A DNA stretch of 39,264 bases from Caryophanales bacterium (GCA_014896555.1 JADBKC010000013.1:1-39264); one strand, 5' to 3'; numbered from the stretch's first letter, positions 8,600 through 17,057 are shown. Numbers and translations are program-made. The notes: generated from the sequence alone by a model not told the origin.

Positions 8600-9592
8600 T
8601 TATTTGGCATTGTAAATCGCGGCGGCAAAGTCTGCTCTCGTCGTTTCATCGCCGGCGCGGTATTTGCTCGTTTGATAGACCGTTGTTTTATCCATATTGT
8701 GGATGGTGTTAATTTCGGCAAAAGCCCAATAGCTGGATGGAACATCTTGATAAGCAGGTTTTGCTGATGATGAGACAGACACATTTTTCTGGAATGCTTT
8801 TGTCACAATCACAGCCATCTGCGCTCTTGTCATCGGATCATAAGGTCTGAAAGTACCGTCGCTGTAGCCGTTAATAATGCCTGCCTTTTCAATGGCGGCA
8901 ATGTCTTTCGCAAACGGATTAGAAGAAGATACATCTTTAAAACTTGCGGATGACGGCGCCGCTAAATGAAGCGCTCGATTGATGATAGCAGCTGCTTGTC
9001 CGCGTGTGACCGCTTCATCAGGATGATAACGTCCATCGGAGTATCCTTTGATAATCCCTTCGCTGTTCAATTCTTTAACGGCGGTCAACGCCGGATGGGC
9101 ATCGCCCAGATCTTTGAAAAAGGTTCCTACCGGCTGAGGCAGCACCCGCTTGGCTCCCGCATATTTGCTGCTCCAATAAGAATTGCTGAGAGAGTCTATT
9201 TCCACGCCGGATGATGCCGCGTTAATGAACTGGTTATCGCCGATGTAGATTCCGATATGGGAAATGCCTGACTGATATGTATTTTTGAAAAACACTAAGT
9301 CTCCCGGCAGCAAAGAAGATTTGGATACGCTTTTTCCAGTCGAAAATTGGCCGCCCGATGTGCGCGGGAGGGAAATGCCAAAATGTTTATATACATACGA
9401 TGTATAGCCTGAGCAATCGAAGCCGTTAGGAGTTGTTCCTCCGTAGACATATCGTACTCCTAAAAAATTTTTCGCATAATCTACTACTTGATATCCTGTA
9501 AAAGAAGCGGCAAATGCTTGCTTAAACGGAAATGCAAGCAATAAAACAAAAGCAACAAAGACTATTTTGATTAGTTTCCCTCCTGTTTTCAT
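8600..9592 (-). CDS. SLH-anchored NlpC/P60 endopeptidase
   Basis: A 330-residue exported protein counted from ATG 9592. That start is favoured over the GTG at 9598, which overlaps the ribosome site AGGAG itself. The signal peptide ends near FAA (about 28). The NlpC/P60 domain covers about 32-150. Its nucleophile is Cys60 in GFDCSGYTSYVY, the His is at 112 in ISHIGIYIG, and the third polar position is Asn in FINAASS. Three SLH repeats form the C-terminal half (about 155-330), with motifs VTRGQ, MTRAQ and TTRAD. Enzymes of this family cut D-Glu/meso-diaminopimelate bonds in stem peptides. It is monocistronic. The order enzyme-then-SLH is the reverse of the neighbouring glucosaminidase and amidase. 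Confidence 0.93.
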   Translation of the reverse strand: MKTGGKLIKIVFVAFVLLLAFPFKQAFAASFTGYQVVDYAKNFLGVRYVYGGTTPNGFDCSGYTSYVYKHFGISLPRTSGGQFSTGKSVSKSSLLPGDLVFFKNTYQSGISHIGIYIGDNQFINAASSGVEIDSLSNSYWSSKYAGAKRVLPQPVGTFFKDLGDAHPALTAVKELNSEGIIKGYSDGRYHPDEAVTRGQAAAIINRALHLAAPSSASFKDVSSSNPFAKDIAAIEKAGIINGYSDGTFRPYDPMTRAQMAVIVTKAFQKNVSVSSSAKPAYQDVPSSYWAFAEINTIHNMDKTTVYQTSKYRAGDETTRADFAAAIYNAK

Positions 9593-9748
9593 GGTCACTC
9601 CTCATTATTCTTATTTTTCCAAATAATAGTCTATCAGAATAATAAGACAGTTTTTTTTCTGCAATATTACATTTATGTAACAAATTTAGTCATTTTCCAG
9701 CATGATTTCTGTTAAATTAGCAAAAATGATCAAAGTTTCTTGCATACA

Positions 9749-9793
9749 AAAAGCCCGCTCTCTTCGAAAACGCTCGAAAAGAGTCGGGCTTTC
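9749..9793 (-). terminator. terminator of the SLH subtilase gene
   Basis: AAAGCCCG (9750-9757) pairs with CGGGCTTT (9785-9792), and an inner CTCTT/AAGAG helix extends the stem. On the minus strand TTTTTG follows. It lies 28 bases after the stop at 9821. Confidence 0.8.
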
Positions 9794-9820
9794 TTGCTTT
9801 CTATTCATGAAAAGGATCGA

Positions 9821-11743
9821 TTACCGGAAAAGAGGGTTTTCCGCTTTAGCTAAAAAGACGGAAAACTCGGCTCTGGAAATTGGTTTATACGGTGCAAAAG
9901 TATGGTTAGAATAGCCGCTGGTAATGCCGGCATCCGCCAGAGCATTGATTTCTTTGTAACCTGTCATGCCTGTTGTGACATCTTGAAAATGATTCGTTCC
10001 GTTATCCGTCAGACGATAGGCATGGCTGATCAAAACCGCCATTTCGGCCCTTGTTACTGGTTCCGTTGGATGAAAAGTGCCGTTGCGGTAGCCTTTAATG
10101 ATTCCTTGTTCAAAAGCACTCTGAATATATCCTGAAGCATAATAATCTTTCGAAACGTCTTTAAATGCCGTATTTCTTTTCGTTCCGTCCAATCCAAGGG
10201 CTCGACCGACAAGCGCCACTGCCTCGCCTCTTGAAATGTTCTTCGTCGGCCATAGATATTGGCCGCTGTGATCGCCTTTTAAAATGGAGCGATGATAGAG
10301 ATAAAGCATTTTTTCACTGAACCAGTCGTAGGCAGAGACGTCGGCAAGTTTGGGCTCGCTCATCGCCACTTTTACTTGTGTCTGGTAGTCGCGGCCTTGT
10401 GAGTCTGTCAATGTAAAGAAATAATAATACGTTCCAGCCGGCACATAATCATCCCAAATGCCTCCTGTTATCTTGTTTGTAATGTCGCTTTCCATTCCAC
10501 TTCTTCTTTTCACGTAGACTTTTTGAATGGAAGCAGGCTTATCGATCTGAAACTCGACAAGACTGTTGTCTGCTTTTACTGCCTTGACAGCCATATCGGA
10601 TAAAAGCGTAGACTGGAACGTTTTAATTTGCACCAAGCCGTAGCCGTAAAGCGGATCCTTTCCGGCAGGGCCCAAATCTTTGGCATTTTGATCGAGTATT
10701 TTGCGGATTTCCGCTGCCGATTTGTCTTTATATTGCTCCTTCAGTTCTGCCAGCACCCCCGTGGCAAATGGGGTAGCCATCGATGTTCCTGACAAAGCTG
10801 TATAGCCGTCCTGTTTGCCGTCGGTTGTATCTAGACTTGTCGGAAAAGTGCTAAATACATACTGCCCCGGAGCGACCACTTCAAGCTCCGGCCCCGTCGC
10901 CGAGAAAGGCAGACGCCGCAAGCGGCTATCGACGCTGCCGACCGCAATGACACTGCTGTATTTGGCAGGGTATAGAATGGTATTTTTCGATCCAACCGAA
11001 TCCCCGTCATTTCCGGCTGCCGCCGTAATGAGAATTCCGGCGTTGTACGCTTTATCTAAAGCACTCTTTAACACCGGGTCGTCGGATACGGTCGTCACGC
11101 TTAAATTGATAATGTCCATATGATGCTGAATGGCCCAATCGACCCCTGCCGTAATCGAACTGGTCGACCCCTCTCCAAATTCGTCGAAAGCTTTGACCGC
11201 GTAAAGATCCGCATCCGGTGCCACTCCAACAATACCGACGCCATTGTCTAAAGCACCGATAATTCCCGCTACATGGGTTCCGTGGCCATTGTCGTCGTTA
11301 TAGCCTTTGCTGCAATCGGAACGGATGACGCATGTTCCCCCTTTCACCTTCAAATCAGGATGGTTCGTCGCTATACCCGTATCGATAACAGCCACTTTCA
11401 CCCCTTTTCCCGTAAATGGGGATCGATATTGGCTGTCCTCGTAAATTTTTTTATAGCCCCACGTTTCTGTTTGGCTCTGAACTTTATAAGTCTTATTCAC
11501 TTGTACTTTGACAATCTCTGGATCACTTTGCAATTGGTTGACTTGGCTTTTATTCAGCTCGGCTAAAACAGTGGGAATCGTTTCATACTTTTCTTCTACT
11601 TGAATATCGTATTTTCTCAAAATCCCATCATCTATATGATGGCGGAAGAGAATCATATACTCATCTGTTTCAGCTCCATAAGCTTTTAAAGGTAAAATGA
11701 CCAGCAAAAAAAAGAAAAAAAATAACCATTTCGTGTTCTTCAT
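9821..11743 (-). CDS. SLH-anchored subtilisin-like serine protease (S8)
   Basis: A 640-residue exported protease counted from ATG 11743. The longer TTG start at 11767 has no ribosome site and lies nearly at the predicted transcript start. The signal peptide ends near AYGAE, and an inhibitor-I9-like propeptide spans about 28-85. The catalytic triad is intact: Asp121 in VAVIDTGIATNHPDL, His154 in GHGTHVAG and Ser321 in GTSMATP, with the oxyanion Asn245 in AAGND. Two cysteines at 138 and 144 could form a disulfide. A beta-rich domain follows at about 380-460. Three C-terminal SLH repeats carry ISRGE, VTRAE and ISRAE. It probably matures or turns over surface proteins, perhaps including its SLH neighbours; the substrate is inference. 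It is divergent from the DUF4855 gene. Confidence 0.94.
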   Translation of the reverse strand: MKNTKWLFFFFFLLVILPLKAYGAETDEYMILFRHHIDDGILRKYDIQVEEKYETIPTVLAELNKSQVNQLQSDPEIVKVQVNKTYKVQSQTETWGYKKIYEDSQYRSPFTGKGVKVAVIDTGIATNHPDLKVKGGTCVIRSDCSKGYNDDNGHGTHVAGIIGALDNGVGIVGVAPDADLYAVKAFDEFGEGSTSSITAGVDWAIQHHMDIINLSVTTVSDDPVLKSALDKAYNAGILITAAAGNDGDSVGSKNTILYPAKYSSVIAVGSVDSRLRRLPFSATGPELEVVAPGQYVFSTFPTSLDTTDGKQDGYTALSGTSMATPFATGVLAELKEQYKDKSAAEIRKILDQNAKDLGPAGKDPLYGYGLVQIKTFQSTLLSDMAVKAVKADNSLVEFQIDKPASIQKVYVKRRSGMESDITNKITGGIWDDYVPAGTYYYFFTLTDSQGRDYQTQVKVAMSEPKLADVSAYDWFSEKMLYLYHRSILKGDHSGQYLWPTKNISRGEAVALVGRALGLDGTKRNTAFKDVSKDYYASGYIQSAFEQGIIKGYRNGTFHPTEPVTRAEMAVLISHAYRLTDNGTNHFQDVTTGMTGYKEINALADAGITSGYSNHTFAPYKPISRAEFSVFLAKAENPLFR

Positions 11744-11778
11744 CCAGCCGCCTACCCTTTCTTTCAAACTTTTTCTTT

Positions 11779-11806
11779 ATTATACCGGAACGCATCAGAC
11801 TGTTAA
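11779..11806 (-). promoter_or_regulatory. sigma-A promoter of the SLH subtilase gene
   Basis: On the minus strand TTAACA (11806-11801), a 16-base spacer and TATAAT (11784-11779). The predicted start of transcription is near 11772, which supports the ATG at 11743 over the TTG at 11767. Confidence 0.6.
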
Positions 11807-12071
11807 ATGAATATTTTCTTCCCCCATTCGCCTTTTTATTTTTTATTCAGCCAAAAATCAACAGCCACGGTTCGCCCTGCATTGGTTCTTTTTTCCTTTG
11901 ATCAATAGTCTATCAGTTTATCCATGAGAAGAACATATGAAAAAAGTATATATGAAAAAATTCCCTTTTATCTAATAAATTTCAATAAACCCTTAAATTT
12001 TCTAGTCGTCTTTGATAATCTGATAGAAGGACGTATTCCAAAAGTCGGAAAAAGAAAGGAGAATCCTATTT
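11807..12071. other. intergenic region between divergent subtilase and DUF4855 genes
   Basis: AT-rich, with no gene seen. It must hold the plus-strand promoter of the DUF4855 gene, but I found no clear -35/-10 pair. It carries AATAGTCTATCAG (11904-11916), also found before the NlpC/P60 gene at 9625-9637. Confidence 0.5.
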
Positions 12072-13766
12072 TTGTACAAGAAAATAGCCCCTATCACTAT
12101 GGCGCTTGCGTGCGTGTGTCCGTCCATTTCTTTCGCTGCTTATAAAGATGTGCCCATTTCTAATTATGCCTACCATTGGATTGAGCAGTTAAGCGGAAAA
12201 CAAATCATTTCCGGATATTCTGATGGATCGTTTAAGCCAGGAGCTGTTATTACAAGAAAACAGGCTGCTATGATGCTGGTCCGCACCCTTGCTTTATCCG
12301 CCGATCAAACATTAGAGATCAAAGATGTGAACGAAAACACCTATGGTTACAAGGAGATAGTAGCCGCGGTATCCGCAGGTTTGTTTAACTTGAAAGACGG
12401 ACTGTTTCAGCCTGACGAACCGCTGACAAGAGAAGATATGGCCAAAGCCCTCGCCATCGGCTTTTCATTAAAAGGGGACCAGATGAGCACATTTGTCGAT
12501 GTGCCTAAAACCTACCCTTATTATCGCTACATTGATGCTTTGGCTGCTAATAACATCACGACCGGCTATTCTGATCAATCTTTTCAGCCAAAAGGTGCAG
12601 TCAACCGCGGCCAATTTGCCGCTTTTATCGGCCGAACGCTAGCCAATCCCCGCGAATATGAAGTGTTGATAGATGGAGAGAAAAAAACAACCTTTCGTTC
12701 CAAGCAAGAAGCCATTCTATTTGCAGAGCCTTACGACAATGCCGTCATCCGACCTGTCAGCAACCAATATCAAACCTTTCCCAATGAATTTTTGTCACCG
12801 GAGAAATCAGGCGTGAAAAACGGCGTTTTACTGTACAACGGATACGAGATTGAGAAAAATCCTTTATACAATAGCCTTCAAAATAAAGAATTTTTCAAGC
12901 CATATTTGGCCTACAAAGAAAATGGCCAATATGTAGACTCCATGTTCGATTCTCTCATTCTGCTAGGAAGGGAATATCCAGGGGGCGAATTCACCGAATC
13001 CAGCCAAAATAAAGCAGGATATAGCGAATGGCTATGGTATTTGAATAAATTGTTTGGCGAAAACGGAACGATTTCCATCATCGGCCAAAGCATACAAGAC
13101 ATTCCGGTCCTAGATCATGTGAACATCTTTATCGCTATTCCGTATCCACAGCGGAAAGATCCGATTGTCGATCTAAACGGCCAAACGCATCCCAACACAT
13201 TGGACGAACGATTCCAATGGACAAAATGGTACATCGATCAAGTGTACAGCCAATGGAGAAACAAAAGTCACAACGGGTTAGTCTTAAAAGGGTTTTATTG
13301 GTTAAACGAAACGGTCACGAACACGGATGATGAACAGCTCCTTCTCATGGTCAGCGATTATATTCACCAACAGAAAGGAAAATTCATCTATTCGCCTCAT
13401 GCTCTGTCTACTAATTTTGAAAACTGGCAATCATACGGATTTGATGGTGCTTATTTGCAAAGCAACGCTCATTTTATGAACCTGAGCGAAGAAGAAACAA
13501 AAGCGAAATTACATAATAGTTTGATTGAAGCGCAAACAAGAAACAGCGGCGTGAACTTAGAAATTGAAAATCACGGATATGCGACCGTAGACATTGGTTT
13601 GGACAAGTTTCGCCAATATTTGCACTATGCAGATCTATACGGAGCAAGCTCCCAAAGTTTGATCATGTACCAAGGAGCCTCTATGGTGAACCGTCTAGCC
13701 ACCTATAACAACCCGCTTTATCAAGAAATGTATACAGAGCTTTATCATTTTTTAAAAAATAAATAG
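12072..13766 (+). CDS. SLH-domain protein with C-terminal DUF4855
   Basis: A 564-residue exported protein. The TTG start at 12072 is chosen because AAAGGAG lies 10 bases before it and it restores a normal signal peptide (KKIAPITMALACVCPSISFA). Three SLH repeats at about 22-190 have motifs ITRKQ, LTRED and VNRGQ. The remaining 360 residues match my memory of the DUF4855 family: LLYNGYEIEKNPLY, the Trp-rich WYIDQVYSQWRNKSHNGL, KGFYWLNETV, and a late LEIENHGY with acidic residues at strand ends, suggestive of a TIM-barrel glycosidase fold. Its activity is not known; the acidic residues and the neighbourhood of wall hydrolases make a glycan substrate plausible. It is the only SLH gene besides csaB's partners that reads on the plus strand. 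Confidence 0.82.
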   Translation: MYKKIAPITMALACVCPSISFAAYKDVPISNYAYHWIEQLSGKQIISGYSDGSFKPGAVITRKQAAMMLVRTLALSADQTLEIKDVNENTYGYKEIVAAVSAGLFNLKDGLFQPDEPLTREDMAKALAIGFSLKGDQMSTFVDVPKTYPYYRYIDALAANNITTGYSDQSFQPKGAVNRGQFAAFIGRTLANPREYEVLIDGEKKTTFRSKQEAILFAEPYDNAVIRPVSNQYQTFPNEFLSPEKSGVKNGVLLYNGYEIEKNPLYNSLQNKEFFKPYLAYKENGQYVDSMFDSLILLGREYPGGEFTESSQNKAGYSEWLWYLNKLFGENGTISIIGQSIQDIPVLDHVNIFIAIPYPQRKDPIVDLNGQTHPNTLDERFQWTKWYIDQVYSQWRNKSHNGLVLKGFYWLNETVTNTDDEQLLLMVSDYIHQQKGKFIYSPHALSTNFENWQSYGFDGAYLQSNAHFMNLSEEETKAKLHNSLIEAQTRNSGVNLEIENHGYATVDIGLDKFRQYLHYADLYGASSQSLIMYQGASMVNRLATYNNPLYQEMYTELYHFLKNK

Positions 13767-13779
13767 TGATATACAAATA

Positions 13780-13811
13780 GGGTTCAGACGAAATGTCTGA
13801 ACCCTTGTTTT
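13780..13811 (+). terminator. terminator of the DUF4855 gene
   Basis: GGGTTCAGAC (13780-13789) pairs exactly with GTCTGAACCC (13795-13804) around GAAAT. TTGTTTTT follows. It starts 13 bases after the stop codon. Confidence 0.9.
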
Positions 13812-13819
13812 TATAGATT

Positions 13820-13846
13820 GAGAGGAGCGGTGATCGCGCTCTTCTC
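13820..13846 (-). terminator. stem-loop after the SLH amidase gene
   Basis: On the minus strand GAGAAGAGCG pairs with CGCTCCTCTC (nine of ten pairs) 11 bases after the amidase stop. No strong U-tract follows, so termination may also use the 13780-13804 hairpin behind it. Confidence 0.55.
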
Positions 13847-13857
13847 TTTCTAGCTAT

Positions 13858-15300
13858 CTATTGATTCACAAGATTATACAAGCTCGAAACATTGTATCCT
13901 TTAGCTTGGTAATAATCAAGCAAGCCTAGATAAATAGCATTGGCTGCCTTTTGACGCCAAGTGGCCGAAGCCAGCTTCGCGTTATCAGACGGGTTATCGA
14001 TAAACCCTAGCTCTGCCAGCATGGCAGGCATATTATTTTCTCTTAACACATGCAAATCTCCATTTTTAACGCCGCGGTCCGGTATACCCATTGCGCTGTG
14101 GAGACGGTTTTCTATTTTCGACGCTAACAATTGGCTGTCAGCCTTATACGGGTTTTTTCCGGAACCGCCCCAATAATAGGTTTCCGAACCCGTTCCGCCG
14201 CCGGCATTGGCGTGGATGCTCAAGAATACGTTCCCTTTGTTCTTGATCGCGAAATCAACGCGGCCTTGCAAACTAATAAAGGTATCCGTGCTTCTCGTCA
14301 TTTTTACTTGGAACGGACTTTTGGCCAAAACATTTCTCAGTCTTAATCCCGTATCCAATACAACGTCTTTCTCTCTCAATCCAAAACCGGTTGCTCCCGG
14401 ATCCGTTCCGCCGTGTCCCGGATCGATAATAATCACTTGGCTACTCAGACGGCTGTCGTACTGTCCAGTGCTGTACTGTCCAGGCGGTGTGGATTGAAGA
14501 TAAGCACCATTGACATATCCAATCAAGCTTCCAGATTTTATGTAATACCAGCCATTCACTTTATTCGCCGCATACACTTTCGTACCGCGGGCCAACGAAC
14601 CAACGATCGCATAGTTCGTTGAAGGTCCTTTGCGGACATTCAACTTATCGTTGCTGGCCACATTGACGTAGAACGGTTGGGTGAATTGGACCGTTTCCGT
14701 ATTTGTTTTGGATGGATTTACCCGAAAATCAGGATTCATCGCTCCAGCTAAAAAAACAGCGAAATCCGCACGGATGATAGGGTCATCGAGGCCGAACGCG
14801 CCGTCTCCTTTTCCTTGGGCTATGCCGAGCTTTATTAATGTTTCGGCTGCTCCACCTGTTGTCATTTCGCTTGAGAAATGGAACGCTTTATTGATCATAA
14901 GCGCCATTTCGCCGCGCTTCAACGTCTTCTCAGGATGGAACGTGCTATCGCTGTAGCCGGACAAATATCCTTTTTCCACAGCTGATTGAATATAGCCCGA
15001 TGCAAATGAGCTTGCCGGTACATCACGGAACGAAGTCGCACGCTGCGTACCATTTAGTTTGAGAGCTCGTCCGATCATGGCGGCAGCCTCTGCGCGAGTC
15101 ACTGTCTTTTCAGGCAGAAAACGATGGTCGGCTGTTCCTGTCACAATCCCTTTTTCGGCTAGATAATTAATTTCTTTCGCGGCTCTGTGGGTCGTTCCCA
15201 CGTCTGTAAAATTTGCGGCGGCCGCTGCCTGCTTCACGCCAAATAAAGGGATGAAAAGCAAAAAGGCAATCGCCAGAAAAAAAAGGGCCTTTTTCACCAA
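13858..15300 (-). CDS. SLH-anchored N-acetylmuramoyl-L-alanine amidase (Amidase_3)
   Basis: A 480-residue exported protein. The signal peptide ends near QAAAAA (about 28). Three SLH repeats at about 30-190 carry VTRAE, LKRGE and IIRAD. An SH3b domain lies at about 208-268 (KLNVRKGPSTNYAIVG), and the zinc amidase at about 288-470. All catalytic residues are present: His296 in DPGHGG, Glu310 in LREKD, His363 in LSIHAN and Glu430 in AELGF. It cleaves the MurNAc-L-alanine bond. It is the cleanest TRAE-type SLH protein of the group. TTG at 15300 and GTG at 15297 share the ribosome site AGGGAGGG; either may be used. A promoter is visible at 15328-15356. It is divergent from the alkaline phosphatase gene. 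Confidence 0.95.
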   Translation of the reverse strand: MVKKALFFLAIAFLLFIPLFGVKQAAAAANFTDVGTTHRAAKEINYLAEKGIVTGTADHRFLPEKTVTRAEAAAMIGRALKLNGTQRATSFRDVPASSFASGYIQSAVEKGYLSGYSDSTFHPEKTLKRGEMALMINKAFHFSSEMTTGGAAETLIKLGIAQGKGDGAFGLDDPIIRADFAVFLAGAMNPDFRVNPSKTNTETVQFTQPFYVNVASNDKLNVRKGPSTNYAIVGSLARGTKVYAANKVNGWYYIKSGSLIGYVNGAYLQSTPPGQYSTGQYDSRLSSQVIIIDPGHGGTDPGATGFGLREKDVVLDTGLRLRNVLAKSPFQVKMTRSTDTFISLQGRVDFAIKNKGNVFLSIHANAGGGTGSETYYWGGSGKNPYKADSQLLASKIENRLHSAMGIPDRGVKNGDLHVLRENNMPAMLAELGFIDNPSDNAKLASATWRQKAANAIYLGLLDYYQAKGYNVSSLYNLVNQ

Positions 15301-15321
15301 TATTCCCTCCCTTCCACAGTT

Positions 15322-15348
15322 TTCTACATTTTAACATATTCATTGACA
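15322..15348 (+). promoter_or_regulatory. PhoP-box-like repeats before the alkaline phosphatase gene
   Basis: Three TT-ACA-type hexamers on the plus strand: TCTACA (15323-15328), TTAACA (15331-15336) and TTGACA (15343-15348). The last two are 6 bases apart, near the 4-6 base spacing known for Bacillus PhoP sites. The first gap is only 2 bases, so the array is imperfect. It overlaps the amidase promoter. Confidence 0.35.
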
Positions 15349-15356
15349 ATTCTAAA
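15328..15356 (-). promoter_or_regulatory. sigma-A promoter of the SLH amidase gene
   Basis: On the minus strand TTTAGA (15356-15351), a 17-base spacer and TAAAAT (15333-15328), with TG one base before the -10 (extended -10). It lies 28 bases before the coding start. Confidence 0.6.
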
Positions 15357-15476
15357 CCATTCTCGCTGACTATTTTTCTGCTAATTTATGATTTTTCGAC
15401 TAATAAATGGAACATTTCTCGATTATCCGCATATTTTCATTTTTTTATCAAACCATAAAGATAGAGGTGATTGGAT

Positions 15477-17057
15477 GTGATAAACATTTTCCGCAACTTA
15501 TCAGCGTTTTTCGTCCTCCTGCTGCTGTTGGCCAATGGAAGTTTGCCGGCTGCGGCTTACGATTCTCGCTCAAAAGCCAAAAACGTCATTTTTATGATCA
15601 TGGACGGCACCAGTTCTGATGTCCTCGCCTTGTCGCGTTGGTATAAAGGTTCAGCACTTGCCCTTGATGAAATGATGACTGGGGGAGTACGAACCTATTC
15701 GCTTCGGTCTGCCATTACCGATTCGGCCGCCGCCGGAACCGCTCTAGCCACAGGCAGAAAAACGCTGGTGGATCTTATAGGCATGATTCCGGTTTTTCCT
15801 GAAGAAGGAAAGCCTTACACCGCTTATCCCGTTCCGAATGTTTTGGAAGCGGCAGAACGAAAAGGGCTTTCGACCGGAATTGTGTCGACTTCTCCTGTCC
15901 AGCATGCCACACCGGCTGCGTTTTCTGCGCATGTGAACCATCGCAGCAAGTTCAACGACATTGCGGAGCAGCAAGTTTATCAAGGGATGGAGGTTGTTCT
16001 GGGAGGCGGAGGGGCATGGCTAAAACGAGATGACAAAGTCAAATCCCGTCCTGACAGCGAAGACTTGATTTCCATCCTTCAAAAAAAGGGCTATGAATAT
16101 GTAACCACAAGAAAAGAACTTCTCCAAAGCAGTGGAGAAAAAATTTGGGGGAGTTTTGCCCAGGAAGATCTCGCTTATGAACTCGACCGAAAAAAGCTGA
16201 ATCCGAACCAGCCATCCCTTGCCGAAATGACCGAAAAAGCCATTCAAACCTTATCCAAAAACGACAAAGGCTTTTTTTTGATGGTGGAAGGAAGCAAAGT
16301 CGATTGGGCCGCCCATAAAAACGATCCGGTAGGAATGATCAGCGAAGTGCTAAGTTTTGACGAAGCTGTTCAAAAGGCGCTCCAATTTGCCAAAAAAGAT
16401 CGGCAAACATTGGTCATTGCGGTCGCCGACCACGGCAACAGCGGGTTGACAATGGGAAACCTCTCCACTAATCATTCCTATGCAAGCGAACCGAAAGAAC
16501 ATTTCGTTGAACCGCTAAAAAAAGCCCATTTAACGGTCACCGGATCTGTTTCCCAATTACGAAAGGACCGCTCCAATTTGAAAGAAGTGCTGAAATCATA
16601 TGGATTAGATTCTTTAAACATTAAGGAATACAATCTCGTCAAAAAATCGAAAAATCCAGAAAAAGAAATGGCCGCTTTGCTTTCCAAACGGGCAAAAATA
16701 GGTTTTACAACCACCGGCCATACTGGGGAAGATGTCTTTTTATTCGCTTACGGCCCCGGCAAACCGAGTGGACTTGTCGAAAATACAGATTTGCCGAAAT
16801 CTGTTTGCCAATCACTCGGTCTGAAACTTCCATCGTACTATCAAAACGGGGTACAGTATTATAAAAATCAAGGCTTTAAGACGACGATTTATCGAAAAAA
16901 AGGGAAAAATCCAGAATTAGTAGTGCAAAAGGGCGGGCAAACAATCCGCTACCCTGTCAATAAAAATATCCGTTTTGTCGACGGCAAAGAAGAAACGCTA
17001 CCTGCTGTCAGCCTCTTTAACGGAACATATTTTTATATCGGACTTCCGAATCGTTAA
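15477..17057 (+). CDS. Exported alkaline phosphatase with C-terminal extension
   Basis: A 526-residue PhoA-superfamily phosphatase, counted from GTG 15477, which has AGAGGTG seven bases before it; TTG 15471 in the same frame is too close to that site. The signal peptide ends near LPAAAY. Metal and catalytic motifs are intact: FMIMDGTSSD, the phosphorylated serine near residue 83 in ITDSAAAGTALATG, VEGSKVDWAAHKND, VADHGNSG and TTGHTGEDVFL. It releases phosphate from exported monoesters. About 60 residues beyond the usual Bacillus enzyme length form a small domain (YPVNKNIRFVDGKEETLP) like a copper-amine-oxidase N-terminal 'stalk' domain. It has no SLH domain, so it is either secreted or held by this tail. 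The PhoP-like repeats upstream suggest control by phosphate supply. Confidence 0.92.
   Translation: MINIFRNLSAFFVLLLLLANGSLPAAAYDSRSKAKNVIFMIMDGTSSDVLALSRWYKGSALALDEMMTGGVRTYSLRSAITDSAAAGTALATGRKTLVDLIGMIPVFPEEGKPYTAYPVPNVLEAAERKGLSTGIVSTSPVQHATPAAFSAHVNHRSKFNDIAEQQVYQGMEVVLGGGGAWLKRDDKVKSRPDSEDLISILQKKGYEYVTTRKELLQSSGEKIWGSFAQEDLAYELDRKKLNPNQPSLAEMTEKAIQTLSKNDKGFFLMVEGSKVDWAAHKNDPVGMISEVLSFDEAVQKALQFAKKDRQTLVIAVADHGNSGLTMGNLSTNHSYASEPKEHFVEPLKKAHLTVTGSVSQLRKDRSNLKEVLKSYGLDSLNIKEYNLVKKSKNPEKEMAALLSKRAKIGFTTTGHTGEDVFLFAYGPGKPSGLVENTDLPKSVCQSLGLKLPSYYQNGVQYYKNQGFKTTIYRKKGKNPELVVQKGGQTIRYPVNKNIRFVDGKEETLPAVSLFNGTYFYIGLPNR

Noticed and set aside
8401-8784. Minus ORF containing CRLCGKKH, a possible zinc-binding fragment
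   Set aside because: Its 5' half is a shadow of the SLH gene, it crosses that gene's terminator, and no start codon exists for the part beyond. At most an old gene remnant.
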